A stretch of 64,000 bases of DNA, from positions 204,853-268,852 of the forward strand of contig CAWFMV010000014.1 in assembly GCA_963817015.1 (NCBI GenBank), in the 5' to 3' direction. The notes below the pieces were generated by a model, which saw nothing but the letters and a program-made list of their open reading frames with translations, was not told the DNA's origin and made no database searches. Source of the stretch: VAZQ01 sp963817015. GTDB lineage: Bacteria; Pseudomonadota; Alphaproteobacteria; Rhizobiales; Xanthobacteraceae. A program made the translations under genes and the position numbers. Positions 55,752 to 63,895 of the stretch are shown here, in pieces. How positions within the stretch are numbered: the first letter of the stretch is position 1; each line of letters opens with the position of its first letter.

Positions 55752-56069
55752 GCCTGAATAACCCCCGGGCGTCCGGATGATTCGCGATTGACTAATTAGG
55801 TCGCTAAGTCTGCAACCATTGCGACCATTATCCCTGCAAATAATGCATAGCACACTCTAATTGCGTGCATATTGCGCAGGCAGGGAGCGCACGTTCGATA
55901 TGCAGTGTTCCACGACATTGCAATGACTTGGATGATGTAAAGATTTCGTAGAATAAAAATGATGTAACCAAAGATCATCTGATCAAAATTTCGTGCATTG
56001 AAAAGATGTTTCATAAGCTTAGTTCGGTGGTGGGCGGCAATGCCTAAGGTCTAACCAGGAGACAATTCA
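55752..56069. other. AT-richer intergenic region between paralogues 1 and 2
   Basis: About 318 bp, visibly less GC-rich than the rest of the window. Contains the shared element at 55983-56002 and a ribosome site (CCAGGAGAC) before 56070. A 72-codon minus-strand frame here has no ribosome site or recognisable family. Confidence 0.6.
55983..56002 (+). promoter_or_regulatory. Shared upstream element, copy 2
   Basis: TCAAAATTTCGTGCATTGAA, 67 bp before the ATG at 56070; the most diverged of the three copies. Confidence 0.5.
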
Positions 56070-56321
56070 ATGACGAAGCTGCTCACGACTGTGGCGCTTG
56101 TGGCTGTGGTCGCAACTCCGGCTCTCGCGCAGACGCGCGATCGGGAGCCGCACCGGGCTCGTACTACCGTCACGCAGCAGGCCTATACGCAGGATCAGCA
56201 ACAGCGGCGTTCGGTCAATCCGACCAACGACGTCTACGACATCCATGGCCAGTACGTTGGTTCGGATCCGGATCCGACCATTCGCAACCAGCTGGCGAAC
56301 GACCCCAGCCAGGCTGACTGA
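56070..56321 (+). CDS. Small secreted protein, NDVYD-DPD paralogue 2
   Basis: 83 residues; AGGAGAC 8 nt upstream. Signal MTKLLTTVALVAVVATPALA, mature QTRDREPHRAR with a Gln-rich linker, then NDVYDIHGQYVGSDPDPTIRNQL and ANDPSQAD. Followed by a strong rho-independent terminator at 56404. Confidence 0.8.
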   Translation: MTKLLTTVALVAVVATPALAQTRDREPHRARTTVTQQAYTQDQQQRRSVNPTNDVYDIHGQYVGSDPDPTIRNQLANDPSQAD

Positions 56322-56403
56322 CGCTTGATGATGATGACCCCGCGCCCTCGATGTTGATTTGACGCGTTGTGATAAGGGCGAGGTCTCATCTCAGCATTAT
56401 TAA

Positions 56404-56445
56404 ATGCGCAGCCCCGGCTTGATGTCCGGGGCTGCGCATTTTTTT
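56404..56445 (+). terminator. Rho-independent terminator after paralogue 2
   Basis: ATGCGCAGCCCCGG-cttgatgt-CCGGGGCTGCGCAT, a 14-bp perfect stem, ending in seven T. Located 83 bp after the stop codon. Confidence 0.9.
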
Positions 56446-56542
56446 GGCTGCGCTCGTGTTTCAGCGGATTCCCGGTTCCGTTCCCGAGAAGACGACAACA
56501 ACGCCAACGAAGTCGGTTTGAAACAAAGTTGCGTTCGATCCC

Positions 56543-56562
56543 TCAAAAAATCGTGCGTTGAG
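56543..56562 (+). promoter_or_regulatory. Shared upstream element, copy 3
   Basis: TCAAAAAATCGTGCGTTGAG, 54 bp before ATG 56617; 17 of 20 bases identical to copy 1. Confidence 0.55.
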
Positions 56563-56616
56563 ATTACGAGATATCACCCCTTCTTCCGTACGCAAAAGAA
56601 GAGAAAAGGAGCATCG

Positions 56617-56907
56617 ATGATGAGACCATTGATCACGGCTTTGGCGCTGACCGCAGCGCTGGCAACCCCGGCGCTGTCCCAGACCCGCGGGGCGCAAGCC
56701 GATCAGCAGCGATCGTATGAACCCTACGCCTCTGGGCGCGACACGAGTGGATACGGGTCGTACGGAGCCGTCACTCGATCCCGCGACGGGCGTTCAATCA
56801 ATCGGCGTAACGACGTGTACGACGTGCGCGGAGCGTATGTCGGGTCGGATCCCGACCCGCTTGTGCGCGATCAGCTGCGGCGCGATCCCGGGCAGGGCAT
56901 AGAATAA
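56617..56907 (+). CDS. Small secreted protein, NDVYD-DPD paralogue 3
   Basis: 96 residues from ATG 56617 (AAAAGGAGC upstream; 56620 also possible). Signal MRPLITALALTAALATPALS, mature QTRGAQADQQR, a Tyr/Ser/Gly linker, then NDVYDVRGAYVGSDPDPLVRDQL and RRDPGQGIE. A longer frame to 56404 runs through the terminator of the previous gene and is not used. Confidence 0.8.
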   Translation: MMRPLITALALTAALATPALSQTRGAQADQQRSYEPYASGRDTSGYGSYGAVTRSRDGRSINRRNDVYDVRGAYVGSDPDPLVRDQLRRDPGQGIE

Positions 56908-56940
56908 CGTTCCGGAATGACGTTTCACGTCAGTCCACGC

Positions 56941-56965
56941 TGTGGCCGGCCCAAAGCCGGCCACA
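56941..56965. terminator. Bidirectional hairpin between convergent genes
   Basis: TGTGGCCGGC-ccaaa-GCCGGCCACA, 10-bp perfect stem, 33 bp from the stops on either side (56907 plus, 56999 minus). Confidence 0.65.
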
Positions 56966-56998
56966 GTGCTGTCTTGAGGCAGTGTGCGGAGATGCGTG

Positions 56999-58028
56999 CT
57001 ATCGCCCGAACGCCAGCTTGGCGCGTTCGCGCACAGCCTGCGGAACGTTGAGAGTCCGCACGATCAACTCCTGGACGCGTTCGCCCGGCAGGGGCTCGAG
57101 CTCGACGTTGAGCTTCCGAATATCGGCGATGAAGTCCGGGTCCTTGACCATCGCATTGAAGGCATCGCGCAGGATTTTCACGCGCTCGGGCGGCATGTCG
57201 GGCGGCGCAATGACGGTGCGGCCGATCGCGCTGCCGCTGGCGTAAAGCTGGTAGACCTGCTTGTCCTCCATGCTGGTCCCGATCTCGGGCAGCGCCGGGG
57301 CATCCGGCAGATCCTTGGTGCGTTCCGGCGCGGTCTGCAGGATGATGCGGATCTTCTTGTCGCGCAGCCATTCCTTCTTGCCGACGCTGACGGCGGCCCA
57401 TGACGAGGACGCGCCTTCCACTTCGCCGCGCTCCATGGCGAGCATCGCTTCATTTGAGGCCGGATAGCCGCTCACCAGGCGGAATTTGGTGCCGGCCAGC
57501 GCATTGAGCAGCCGCGGCACGGTTTCCGCGATCGAGCCGGGTCCGGTCCCGGCCAGCGACGATTCCAGTTTCTTGGAATCCTCGATCGATTGCACCTTCG
57601 AGGTGTGCCACTGCATGAAAATGTTGTTGGAGGTGGCGACGCGCCCCACATAGGTGAACCTGGCCGCGTCGTACTGGGCCGCCGGGTTGCCGAGCGCCTG
57701 CTCGAGCGCGGCAGATTCCACCACCACGCCGAGCGCGGTGCCGTCCTTGGGGGCGACCTCGTAGATATAGGCCGCAGCCTTCAGGCTGCCGGTGCCCGGC
57801 ATGTTTTGCGCCACGACGATCGGCTGGCCCGGGATGTGCTTGCCGATATGGCGGGCAACCAGCCGCCCGTAGAGGTCGTAGCTGCCGCCCGCGGTGTAGC
57901 CGATCGAGATGGTGATGGTCTTGCGCGCAAAGAACGGCTCCTGCGCGTGCGCGGAGAGGGGCGCCGCAAGAACTCATGAGCGGGGCGAGCATGAGAACGG
58001 CTAGGTGATTTCTTGTCGGCATCGTCAT
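56999..58028 (-). CDS. Periplasmic receptor, Bug/TctC-related (PGxPG-variant), one frameshift
   Basis: Same subfamily as the gene at 44584. ATG 58028 or 58022: MPTRNHLAVLMLAPLM, then an extra A near 57970, then VLAAPLSAHAQEPFFARKTITISIGYTAGGSYDLYGRLVARHIGKHIPGQPIVVAQNMPGTGSLKAAAYIYEVAPKDGTALGVV. Remaining frame open to NVPQAVRERAKLAFGR. About 342 residues. Eight bases downstream of the hydrolase gene at 58036, with LLM oxidoreductase before that: a three-gene operon. Confidence 0.84.
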
Positions 58029-58035
58029 GGTTGGC

Positions 58036-58867
58036 TCAGGCAGGGTGTGAGTTTGCATTCTTGGCAAGAAACTCGGTGACTATAGCAGCCGTCGCGTCGG
58101 GCTGTTCCAGCGGCACGGCGTGGCCGGCGCCGGCCACGAGACTAAGCCGCTCCGCCCCCAGCAGTCCTGCGACATAAGCGTCGCCATGGGCGCGCGGCAC
58201 CATGGCGTCGCGCTCACCCCAGATCACGCAGCGCCGGCATGCGGGCGCGATGGAGCCGCTCGATCAGCGCGCGGTTGTAGAAATAGGGCGGCTTGAAGCC
58301 CACGAAGGAGCCGAAGCGCAGCATCTGATAGCGCCGCATCTCCTCCTCGATGTCGCCGCGCCCGTTGGGAAAGAAGCGCAACGCCAAGGGTGCCGCAGCG
58401 CTTTCGAACAGCAGCGCCCGCAACGTCGTGTAGTCGACGCCACGCTCGGGCTGCGCATGCATGAACACGTCGCCGATCGGCTGCCCCGCAACGAACAGGC
58501 CACAAGCGCCGATCAGAATGAGCCGCCGCACGCGCTCGGGATGGCGCACCGCAAGCTCGGCCGCGATCCAGCCGCCGACGCAGTGGCCGACGAGATCGAA
58601 GCGAGCAAGCCCGAGCGCATCGAGCAGTTCGAGATAGTGGAACAGCACATCCTCGATGCTGCAGCCGCCGGCAAGCTCATCGGTTCCGGCGCAGCCCGGA
58701 TGCGCGGGCGCGATCACGCGGGCGGATTGCGCGAGCTGCCGGTGGAACGGCTGCAGATCGGCGGCGACTCCATGCACATCGGCAAAGCCGTGCAGATAGA
58801 CGAGCGGATCGCCGCTGCCGGCTTCGATCACCGCGACCTTGCGGCCCTGGACGTTCAGCACGCTCAC
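58036..58867 (-). CDS. Alpha/beta hydrolase with Cys at the nucleophile position, one frameshift
   Basis: ATG 58867 overlaps the LLM gene stop. VAVIEAGSGDPLVYLHGFADVHG, VIAPAHPGCAGTDELA, FDLVGHCVGGWIAAELAVRHPERVRRLILIGACG: the elbow is G-H-C-V-G-G with Cys96 in place of Ser. An extra C near 58215 shifts to VIWGERDAMVPRAHGD and VAGAGHAVPLEQPDAT (catalytic His). About 277 residues. Cys nucleophiles occur in dienelactone hydrolases, so ester or lactone cleavage is still plausible. Confidence 0.84.
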
Positions 58868-60111
58868 GTCGCCGTCTCCGGCGCGAGCTGGCGCTCCATG
58901 TCCGGGAACATGCGGCCGAAGAGCGTCGTCGATTCCGCGCGCAGCCGCGGTGCCACCTCGCTGATGAACAGCCGCATGCTCTTGCGGGTGAGCGCGTCCG
59001 CCATGTTGCCGAGGTGGAACTGGATCAGCAGGTGACCGACCTGCGCCTGCGCAAGGATGTCCATGATCCGGCTGGCGACCGTGTCGGGACTGCCGACGAT
59101 GATCGAGGCCGACTGCTGCAGATCGTCCCAGCTCTCCGCGTCGCCGAGCAGCGGCGTGCTCGGATCGGAGAATTGCAAATAGCTGCGAAACTCCTCGGGC
59201 GGGATGTAGGGAATGCCGGGCCCGAAGGTGAGCTGGCGGCCTTCACGGCGCAAATGGCCCTTGAGGCAATTCTTGAGGAAGTACCAGACGCCGTCTTTGG
59301 CTTCCGATTGCGCCTGCGCGTCGGTCTCGCTCACATAGGCCGACAGCAGAATCCCCATGCGGAACGGCTGATAGCGGTCGCCATGTTCCTCGAGCGTCTT
59401 GGCGAATTGCTGCTGCGATTTCGCGGTCTCCCGTCCATGGCTGCGCGAGGAGAAGAAATAGCAATAGCCGCGGCGCGCGATCTCGACCAGCGTTTCGCGC
59501 GAGCGCGAGCCCGGGATCCAGATCGGCGGATGCGGCTCTTGGGTCGGGCGCGGCCACGGGTTCACGTAGCGCAGTGGATAGTGGCGGCCCTCGAAGCAGA
59601 ACGGGCCATCCTCGGTCCAGGCGCGCTCAATGAGCTCCACGGCCTCCCAGAACTGCTCGCGCGAGGACGCCGACGGAACGTCATAGTTGAAGGTCTCCGG
59701 GCCCGAGCCGGGCGCGAAGCCTGCGATCAGGCGCCCGTCCGACATGTTGTCGAGCATCGCGTATTCCTCCGCGATGCGCAGCGGCGACAGATGCAGCGGC
59801 AGCAGATTGCCGAGGATTACGATCTTGCCGCGCCTGGTCCTTTGGCTGAGCGCCGCCGCGATGAGATTGGGCGAGGGCATCAGGCCATAGATGTTCTGAT
59901 GATGCTCGTTGAGCACCATGCCGTCGAAGCCGAGCTCGTCCGCATAGGCGAGCTGGTCGATATATTGCTGATAGAGCCCGCGGCTCTTCTGCGCGTCCCA
60001 GAGCCGGTTCGGCACCGTCACCCATCCGCAGTCGTAGCGCTCGTCGAAATCCGCCGGCAGATGCGGATAGGCCATGAAATGCCAGCAGTAGAGTTGAACC
60101 GGGCGGGTCAT
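58864..60111 (-). CDS. LLM-class flavin-dependent oxidoreductase
   Basis: 415 residues, intact; bacterial luciferase-like FMN monooxygenase fold. YADELGFDGMVLNEHHQNIYGLMPSPNLIAAALSQRT, VILGNLLPLHLSPLRIAEEYAMLDNMSDGRLIAGFAPGSG, PIWIPGSRSRETLVEIARRGYCYF, SIIVGSPDTVASRIMDIL, GHLLIQFHLGNM. First gene of an operon with a hydrolase and a receptor; probably oxidises a small organic compound imported via that receptor. Confidence 0.93.
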   Translation of the reverse strand: MTRPVQLYCWHFMAYPHLPADFDERYDCGWVTVPNRLWDAQKSRGLYQQYIDQLAYADELGFDGMVLNEHHQNIYGLMPSPNLIAAALSQRTRRGKIVILGNLLPLHLSPLRIAEEYAMLDNMSDGRLIAGFAPGSGPETFNYDVPSASSREQFWEAVELIERAWTEDGPFCFEGRHYPLRYVNPWPRPTQEPHPPIWIPGSRSRETLVEIARRGYCYFFSSRSHGRETAKSQQQFAKTLEEHGDRYQPFRMGILLSAYVSETDAQAQSEAKDGVWYFLKNCLKGHLRREGRQLTFGPGIPYIPPEEFRSYLQFSDPSTPLLGDAESWDDLQQSASIIVGSPDTVASRIMDILAQAQVGHLLIQFHLGNMADALTRKSMRLFISEVAPRLRAESTTLFGRMFPDMERQLAPETAT

Positions 60112-60116
60112 GGATT

Positions 60117-60443
60117 ACTCACATCTGTCGGGCGATTGGTCCGTTTGATGTCACGCCACTCGTCAAACCAGCTACAGTGTTGTCTCGCTGGAAATCAACC
60201 GGGATGATAGGCGCTGGCCGCTTGTCCGCCTCATCCTGAGGAGGGCGCAAGCACATGCGCTTCAGCATACGTAAACATTGCGTGGCGCCCGTCTCGAAGG
60301 ATGGGGCGGACCCATGGTTCGAGACGCCGCGCACGGGGTTCTTGAATCCGGGCAGGCTTAAGGTCGCGGCTCCTCACCATGAGGCCGGAAGGGACCGCGA
60401 CTGCATCAAATGAATTCGAATCGCTTTAGCACTAAAGCTTGGC
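60117..60443. other. Intergenic gap with family A repeat
   Basis: About 327 bp. Holds the family A pair at 60229-60384 and otherwise nothing I can support as a gene. Flanked by two minus-strand genes. Confidence 0.7.
60229..60384. repeat. Family A palindrome pair, longer spacer
   Basis: CCTCATCCTGAGGAG, ..., GTCTCGAAGGATGGGG on the left and CCATGGTTCGAGACGCCGCG, ..., CTCCTCACCATGAGG on the right. Here the GG/CC-swapped arms occur in the reverse order to the copies at 5317 and 11901. Confidence 0.8.
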
Positions 60444-62342
60444 TCAGCTGTCGGGCCTATGTGAAATCTGCAATGGCTTGCCGGCTCCGACCAACTGTTC
60501 CTGCCGCGCCGCCTCGACCGATTCCGCGCCCTTCGCCAGCGTTGCCTCGTTGAGCAGGGTCAGGAGCGGCGTGAGTCCCTCGCTGTCGACCAGGCGGAAG
60601 ATCTCGACGTCGCGTTGCGCCGCTGAGCTCCAGCCCGCGATGTCGAGGGCGCGTTGCGACTTGGAGAGGAGCCCGTGGTTGCGGACGTGCGGACCGCCCC
60701 CTTTGGGCGGCCAGCCCGCTGAGCCGAACCAGCGTGCCCACAGTGTCGGCGGCCCCAGGGCCGCCTCGTCCTCGCTGCGCTCCTGCCGGAACGGCGTCAG
60801 GTCGGTATAGCTGTCGCGCATCTCCTCGCGGCCGAAGCGCCTGAGCTCGAAAGTCGAAAGCCCGCGCACGAGTTCGAGATCGTCGAGCACGCCGGCGAGC
60901 TGGTTCATCGCGAGCGCCCGCGATTCCTCGTCCTTGTCGGCCTGATCGACGCTGTAGAGATTGGGGATCACGAAATAGGAGGAGCCGCCGTGATGAATGA
61001 AATGCTGGCGCACCCATTCGAGGTTGGCCTTCGGCGCGCGCGAGATCGCGGTCTCGATCGCGCTGGTCAGGTGCCGAACGACTGTCGGGGTGAGGAGATG
61101 GAGCCGCGCTTGCGTGGCGGCGAGCGCATCGCGCCGCACCGGCCCGGCGGCGGGCGGATTGAGCGCGACCAGCGCCAGCAGCCCGAGGTCGACGCCAATG
61201 GTGGCCAGGAGCGCGATTAGGTCGCGTCCGGTGACCGGGTCGCCGCTCGCCGTGCGTTTGCCGGTCTCGGTGCCGCCGGAAATGACATAGCTCGCGAGGC
61301 TCGATGTGTAGGTGCCGATATTGCTCCAGAGATTCTTGATGGCGTTGGCGACGCCAGCCGCCCCTTCGCTGAAGCGCGCCTCGCGCAGGTTCAGATTGAC
61401 CGGTTGATCGGCCTGGTCTCCGGCCTGCCGCAGCCGCTGCGCCAGCGTCGGATCGTAGCAATAGAAGCCTGTCTGGTTCGGTTGTGCCGAGACCAGGTTG
61501 GCAAGCGCGCGCATCTGGGCCGCAGTCGCCCGGCCAAGCTCATTGCTGCGCGCCGCGATGCTGCGTGCGTTGCCGCGGATATCGGAGGCCGTTGTTTCGA
61601 AACGCTGCCGCCGCTCCTCGATGGTAGCACCATCGAGCCCGGTGACGCTTTGTTTCAGCCGCTCAAGCTCGGTCTGGATCGGCGCAATCCAGGTGTTGGT
61701 CATGCTGTCGCGCAGCGAGGAGACCGAATCGCGCACGCTGCGGCGCGCGTTGTAGAGCGGCCCGCGCCCTGCGCCGGAGGGTGTGCCGCAGCTACCGCCG
61801 GTTCCTTCCTCGCGCGTCATCTGGCTGTCCGACCAGATCACTACGTTGTCGAGCTGGCCACGTACCGCATCGAGCCGAGCCGCTACGGCCGCAGCGGCGT
61901 CGCGCGCGTCCTCCTGGAGGTTTTGCAGGCTGGTACGCGTCGTCTCTTCGCCGGCGATGAGGCTCCACCAGAAGCCATAGCCGAAGCCGATCGACCAGAC
62001 CGCGAGGAAGAGATAAAGCGGAAAGGTGATCATCCGCTCGGTCACGCGCCGCTGGGCGCCGAAGGTCTCGCGCAGCGCCAGCCACATCAGGAAGCTCAAC
62101 GCGATGACGACCGCAATGACGAGGACATCGTTCGAGATCGAGAGCCCACCCTGCGTTGCCACATTGGCGGACGAGGTGGAAACGCCGACGATAAAGTCGC
62201 GCATGCCGTGCCAGGTGGCGTAGCCGGAGATCAACAGCAGCATCAGCGACGCAAGGCCGATCAACGCGTTGCGGCCAAACAGGTAGTCGGCCGTCCGCGC
62301 CCATCCGCTCATTGTCGTGGTCCGCGCATCGGCCATCTGCAA
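60444..62342 (-). CDS. Four-helix membrane protein of unknown function
   Basis: 632 residues, intact. Hydrophobic helices at about 27-44, 72-90, 107-129 and 375-393. Between helices 3 and 4 lies a 245-residue soluble region with coiled-coil-like heptads (NLQEDARDAAAAVAARLDAVRGQL, SLRDSMTNTWIAPIQTELERLKQSVTGL, SNELGRATAAQMRALANL) and two cysteines (GGSCG, FYCYD). After helix 4 a 235-residue soluble domain (HLTSAIETAISRAPKANLEWVRQHFIHHGGSSYFVIPNLY). I do not recognise it. The topology suggests a large sensor or scaffold in the periplasm with a cytoplasmic tail. Confidence 0.82.
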   Translation of the reverse strand: MQMADARTTTMSGWARTADYLFGRNALIGLASLMLLLISGYATWHGMRDFIVGVSTSSANVATQGGLSISNDVLVIAVVIALSFLMWLALRETFGAQRRVTERMITFPLYLFLAVWSIGFGYGFWWSLIAGEETTRTSLQNLQEDARDAAAAVAARLDAVRGQLDNVVIWSDSQMTREEGTGGSCGTPSGAGRGPLYNARRSVRDSVSSLRDSMTNTWIAPIQTELERLKQSVTGLDGATIEERRQRFETTASDIRGNARSIAARSNELGRATAAQMRALANLVSAQPNQTGFYCYDPTLAQRLRQAGDQADQPVNLNLREARFSEGAAGVANAIKNLWSNIGTYTSSLASYVISGGTETGKRTASGDPVTGRDLIALLATIGVDLGLLALVALNPPAAGPVRRDALAATQARLHLLTPTVVRHLTSAIETAISRAPKANLEWVRQHFIHHGGSSYFVIPNLYSVDQADKDEESRALAMNQLAGVLDDLELVRGLSTFELRRFGREEMRDSYTDLTPFRQERSEDEAALGPPTLWARWFGSAGWPPKGGGPHVRNHGLLSKSQRALDIAGWSSAAQRDVEIFRLVDSEGLTPLLTLLNEATLAKGAESVEAARQEQLVGAGKPLQISHRPDS

Positions 62343-62677
62343 GCCTCCACTTGGGTTCAGGCGAGACGAATGCTCGCGGCGGGAGAGAAGCTCTTGAGAA
62401 GCGTCTAGCGAGGCCGCCTTGCGTCGGCGATTTTTGCACTCAATTCTTGGTCAGGCGAGGTAGGTCAACAGAGTTGGGACGAGTCAGCGAGATAGGCCAC
62501 GTCACCCTGCTACCGCAGAAACCAACGCTGTCTCAGGAAGCCGCCGCCACGTGATCCCTATCGCAGGATGGCGGCTCGCGCAATTTTCCCCACCGCACAA
62601 CCACGATGGTGTGTGCGGGGTTCCCGTTGTGCAATGCGCATCCCCAACAAATGACTGTGGTGGAATTCCGCGCACTT
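62343..62677. other. Intergenic region, no supported feature
   Basis: About 335 bp between two minus-strand genes. Short open frames here lack ribosome sites and family resemblance. No convincing hairpin. Confidence 0.6.
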
Positions 62678-63895
62678 TCAGCCGCGCTCTTCCGGTGGCT
62701 TCACGTGGCGGAACGAATAGAGCAGCGCAAGGTCGTAGGTGATCTTGAGCGCTCCGCAGGCGATGAGCGGCAAGCTAGAGAATGGCGTGGCGAGCAGCAT
62801 GCCGGCGAGTGCGGGACCGAGCGACGAGGCGAGGCTGCGCGGCACCGCCGTTACGCTTGCGGCGGCGGCGCGCTCGGCCGGCGTCACCACGGCCATGACG
62901 TAGGATGAGCGCGCCGGCACATCCATCTGCGCCAGCGCCGAGCGGGCCAGCAGCAGGCCGAGTGTGAGCATCAGGTCCGACGAGAAGGCTGCGATGATCA
63001 GAAAGATGCTCGATGGAATGTGCGTGAATACCATGGTGTTGATGAGGCCGATGCGGGCGGAGAGCCGCGCTGCGATCGGATAGGAGAACGCGGTGAGCAC
63101 GCTGGTCCAGAAGAAGAACAGGCTCGCGGCCGACAGCGACAGGTCGAAGCGCTGAAATAGCCAGAGCGCCAGCAGCGATTGCACGACCAGGCCGCCCGCA
63201 AACGAATCCAGGCTGAACAGCGCCGCGAGCTTGTAGACGGTGCGGCGCGACGGCCCGAGCGGCGTGCTGGTGCCCTTGTGCTCGGCTTGCGCGTGCGGGA
63301 GCCGTCGATAAAGCGCGGCTCCGAGCAGACCGAGCGTAGCGTAGGCGTAGAACATCGCTTCGAACGATGCGAGCCGCCCGAACCCGGCCGCCACCAGGAG
63401 ATCGGGTGTCGCGGCCATGAGCGATCCTGCGGCGGTCGCGAGCGCGCCGGTGAGGCTGTAGCGTGCGAACGCGCGCGTGCGATCGTCGTCGGCGACGCTG
63501 CGGGCGAGCATCGCATGCTCGAGCGGGACCAGAATGCCCGCGTCACCGGCCTGCGGATTGATGGTGCCGACGAAGGCCACGAGCAGCACGAATGCAATGT
63601 GGGACACCTGCGGGAATGCAATGCCGGTCGCCACCATCAAGGCGGCGCCAAGCAAGAGCATGGTGCGCAGATCATGGCGCGGCGCCATGAAACCTGCCGT
63701 CAGCGTCAGCAGCGACGAGCCGAGCAGCGCCGAGGTGGCCACGACCCCGATCTCGGCCGGGCTCAAGCCGATCGCGGACAGATAGGCGGGCAGAATGATC
63801 ACCGCAAAGCCGTCGGCGAAGCCGCGCACGCCGCGCGCGGCATAAAGCAGAAACACTTCGGACCGAATGGATGTAGGACGGGTGAGAACGGACAT
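62678..63895 (-). CDS. MFS transporter
   Basis: About 405 residues from ATG 63895 (MSVLTRPTSIRSEVFLLYAARGVRGFADGFAVIILPAYLSAIGLSPAEIG); starts at 63907 and 63997 are less likely. Twelve hydrophobic segments; MAPRHDLRTMLLLG is the loop 2-3 motif region; LLARSALAQMDVPARSSYVMAVVTPAERAAAASVTAVPRSLASSLGPALAGML resembles drug or metabolite efflux MFS proteins. Substrate unknown. Confidence 0.9.
   Translation of the reverse strand: MSVLTRPTSIRSEVFLLYAARGVRGFADGFAVIILPAYLSAIGLSPAEIGVVATSALLGSSLLTLTAGFMAPRHDLRTMLLLGAALMVATGIAFPQVSHIAFVLLVAFVGTINPQAGDAGILVPLEHAMLARSVADDDRTRAFARYSLTGALATAAGSLMAATPDLLVAAGFGRLASFEAMFYAYATLGLLGAALYRRLPHAQAEHKGTSTPLGPSRRTVYKLAALFSLDSFAGGLVVQSLLALWLFQRFDLSLSAASLFFFWTSVLTAFSYPIAARLSARIGLINTMVFTHIPSSIFLIIAAFSSDLMLTLGLLLARSALAQMDVPARSSYVMAVVTPAERAAAASVTAVPRSLASSLGPALAGMLLATPFSSLPLIACGALKITYDLALLYSFRHVKPPEERG

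Noticed and set aside
55796..56014. 72-codon minus-strand frame in the AT-richer spacer
   Set aside because: No ribosome site, and it lies over the conserved upstream element region of paralogue 2; protein looks random.
3766..58215. Programmed ribosomal frameshifting as the cause of the many frame changes
   Set aside because: The sites lack common slippery heptamers or downstream structures, occur many times in one gene, and affect unrelated families.
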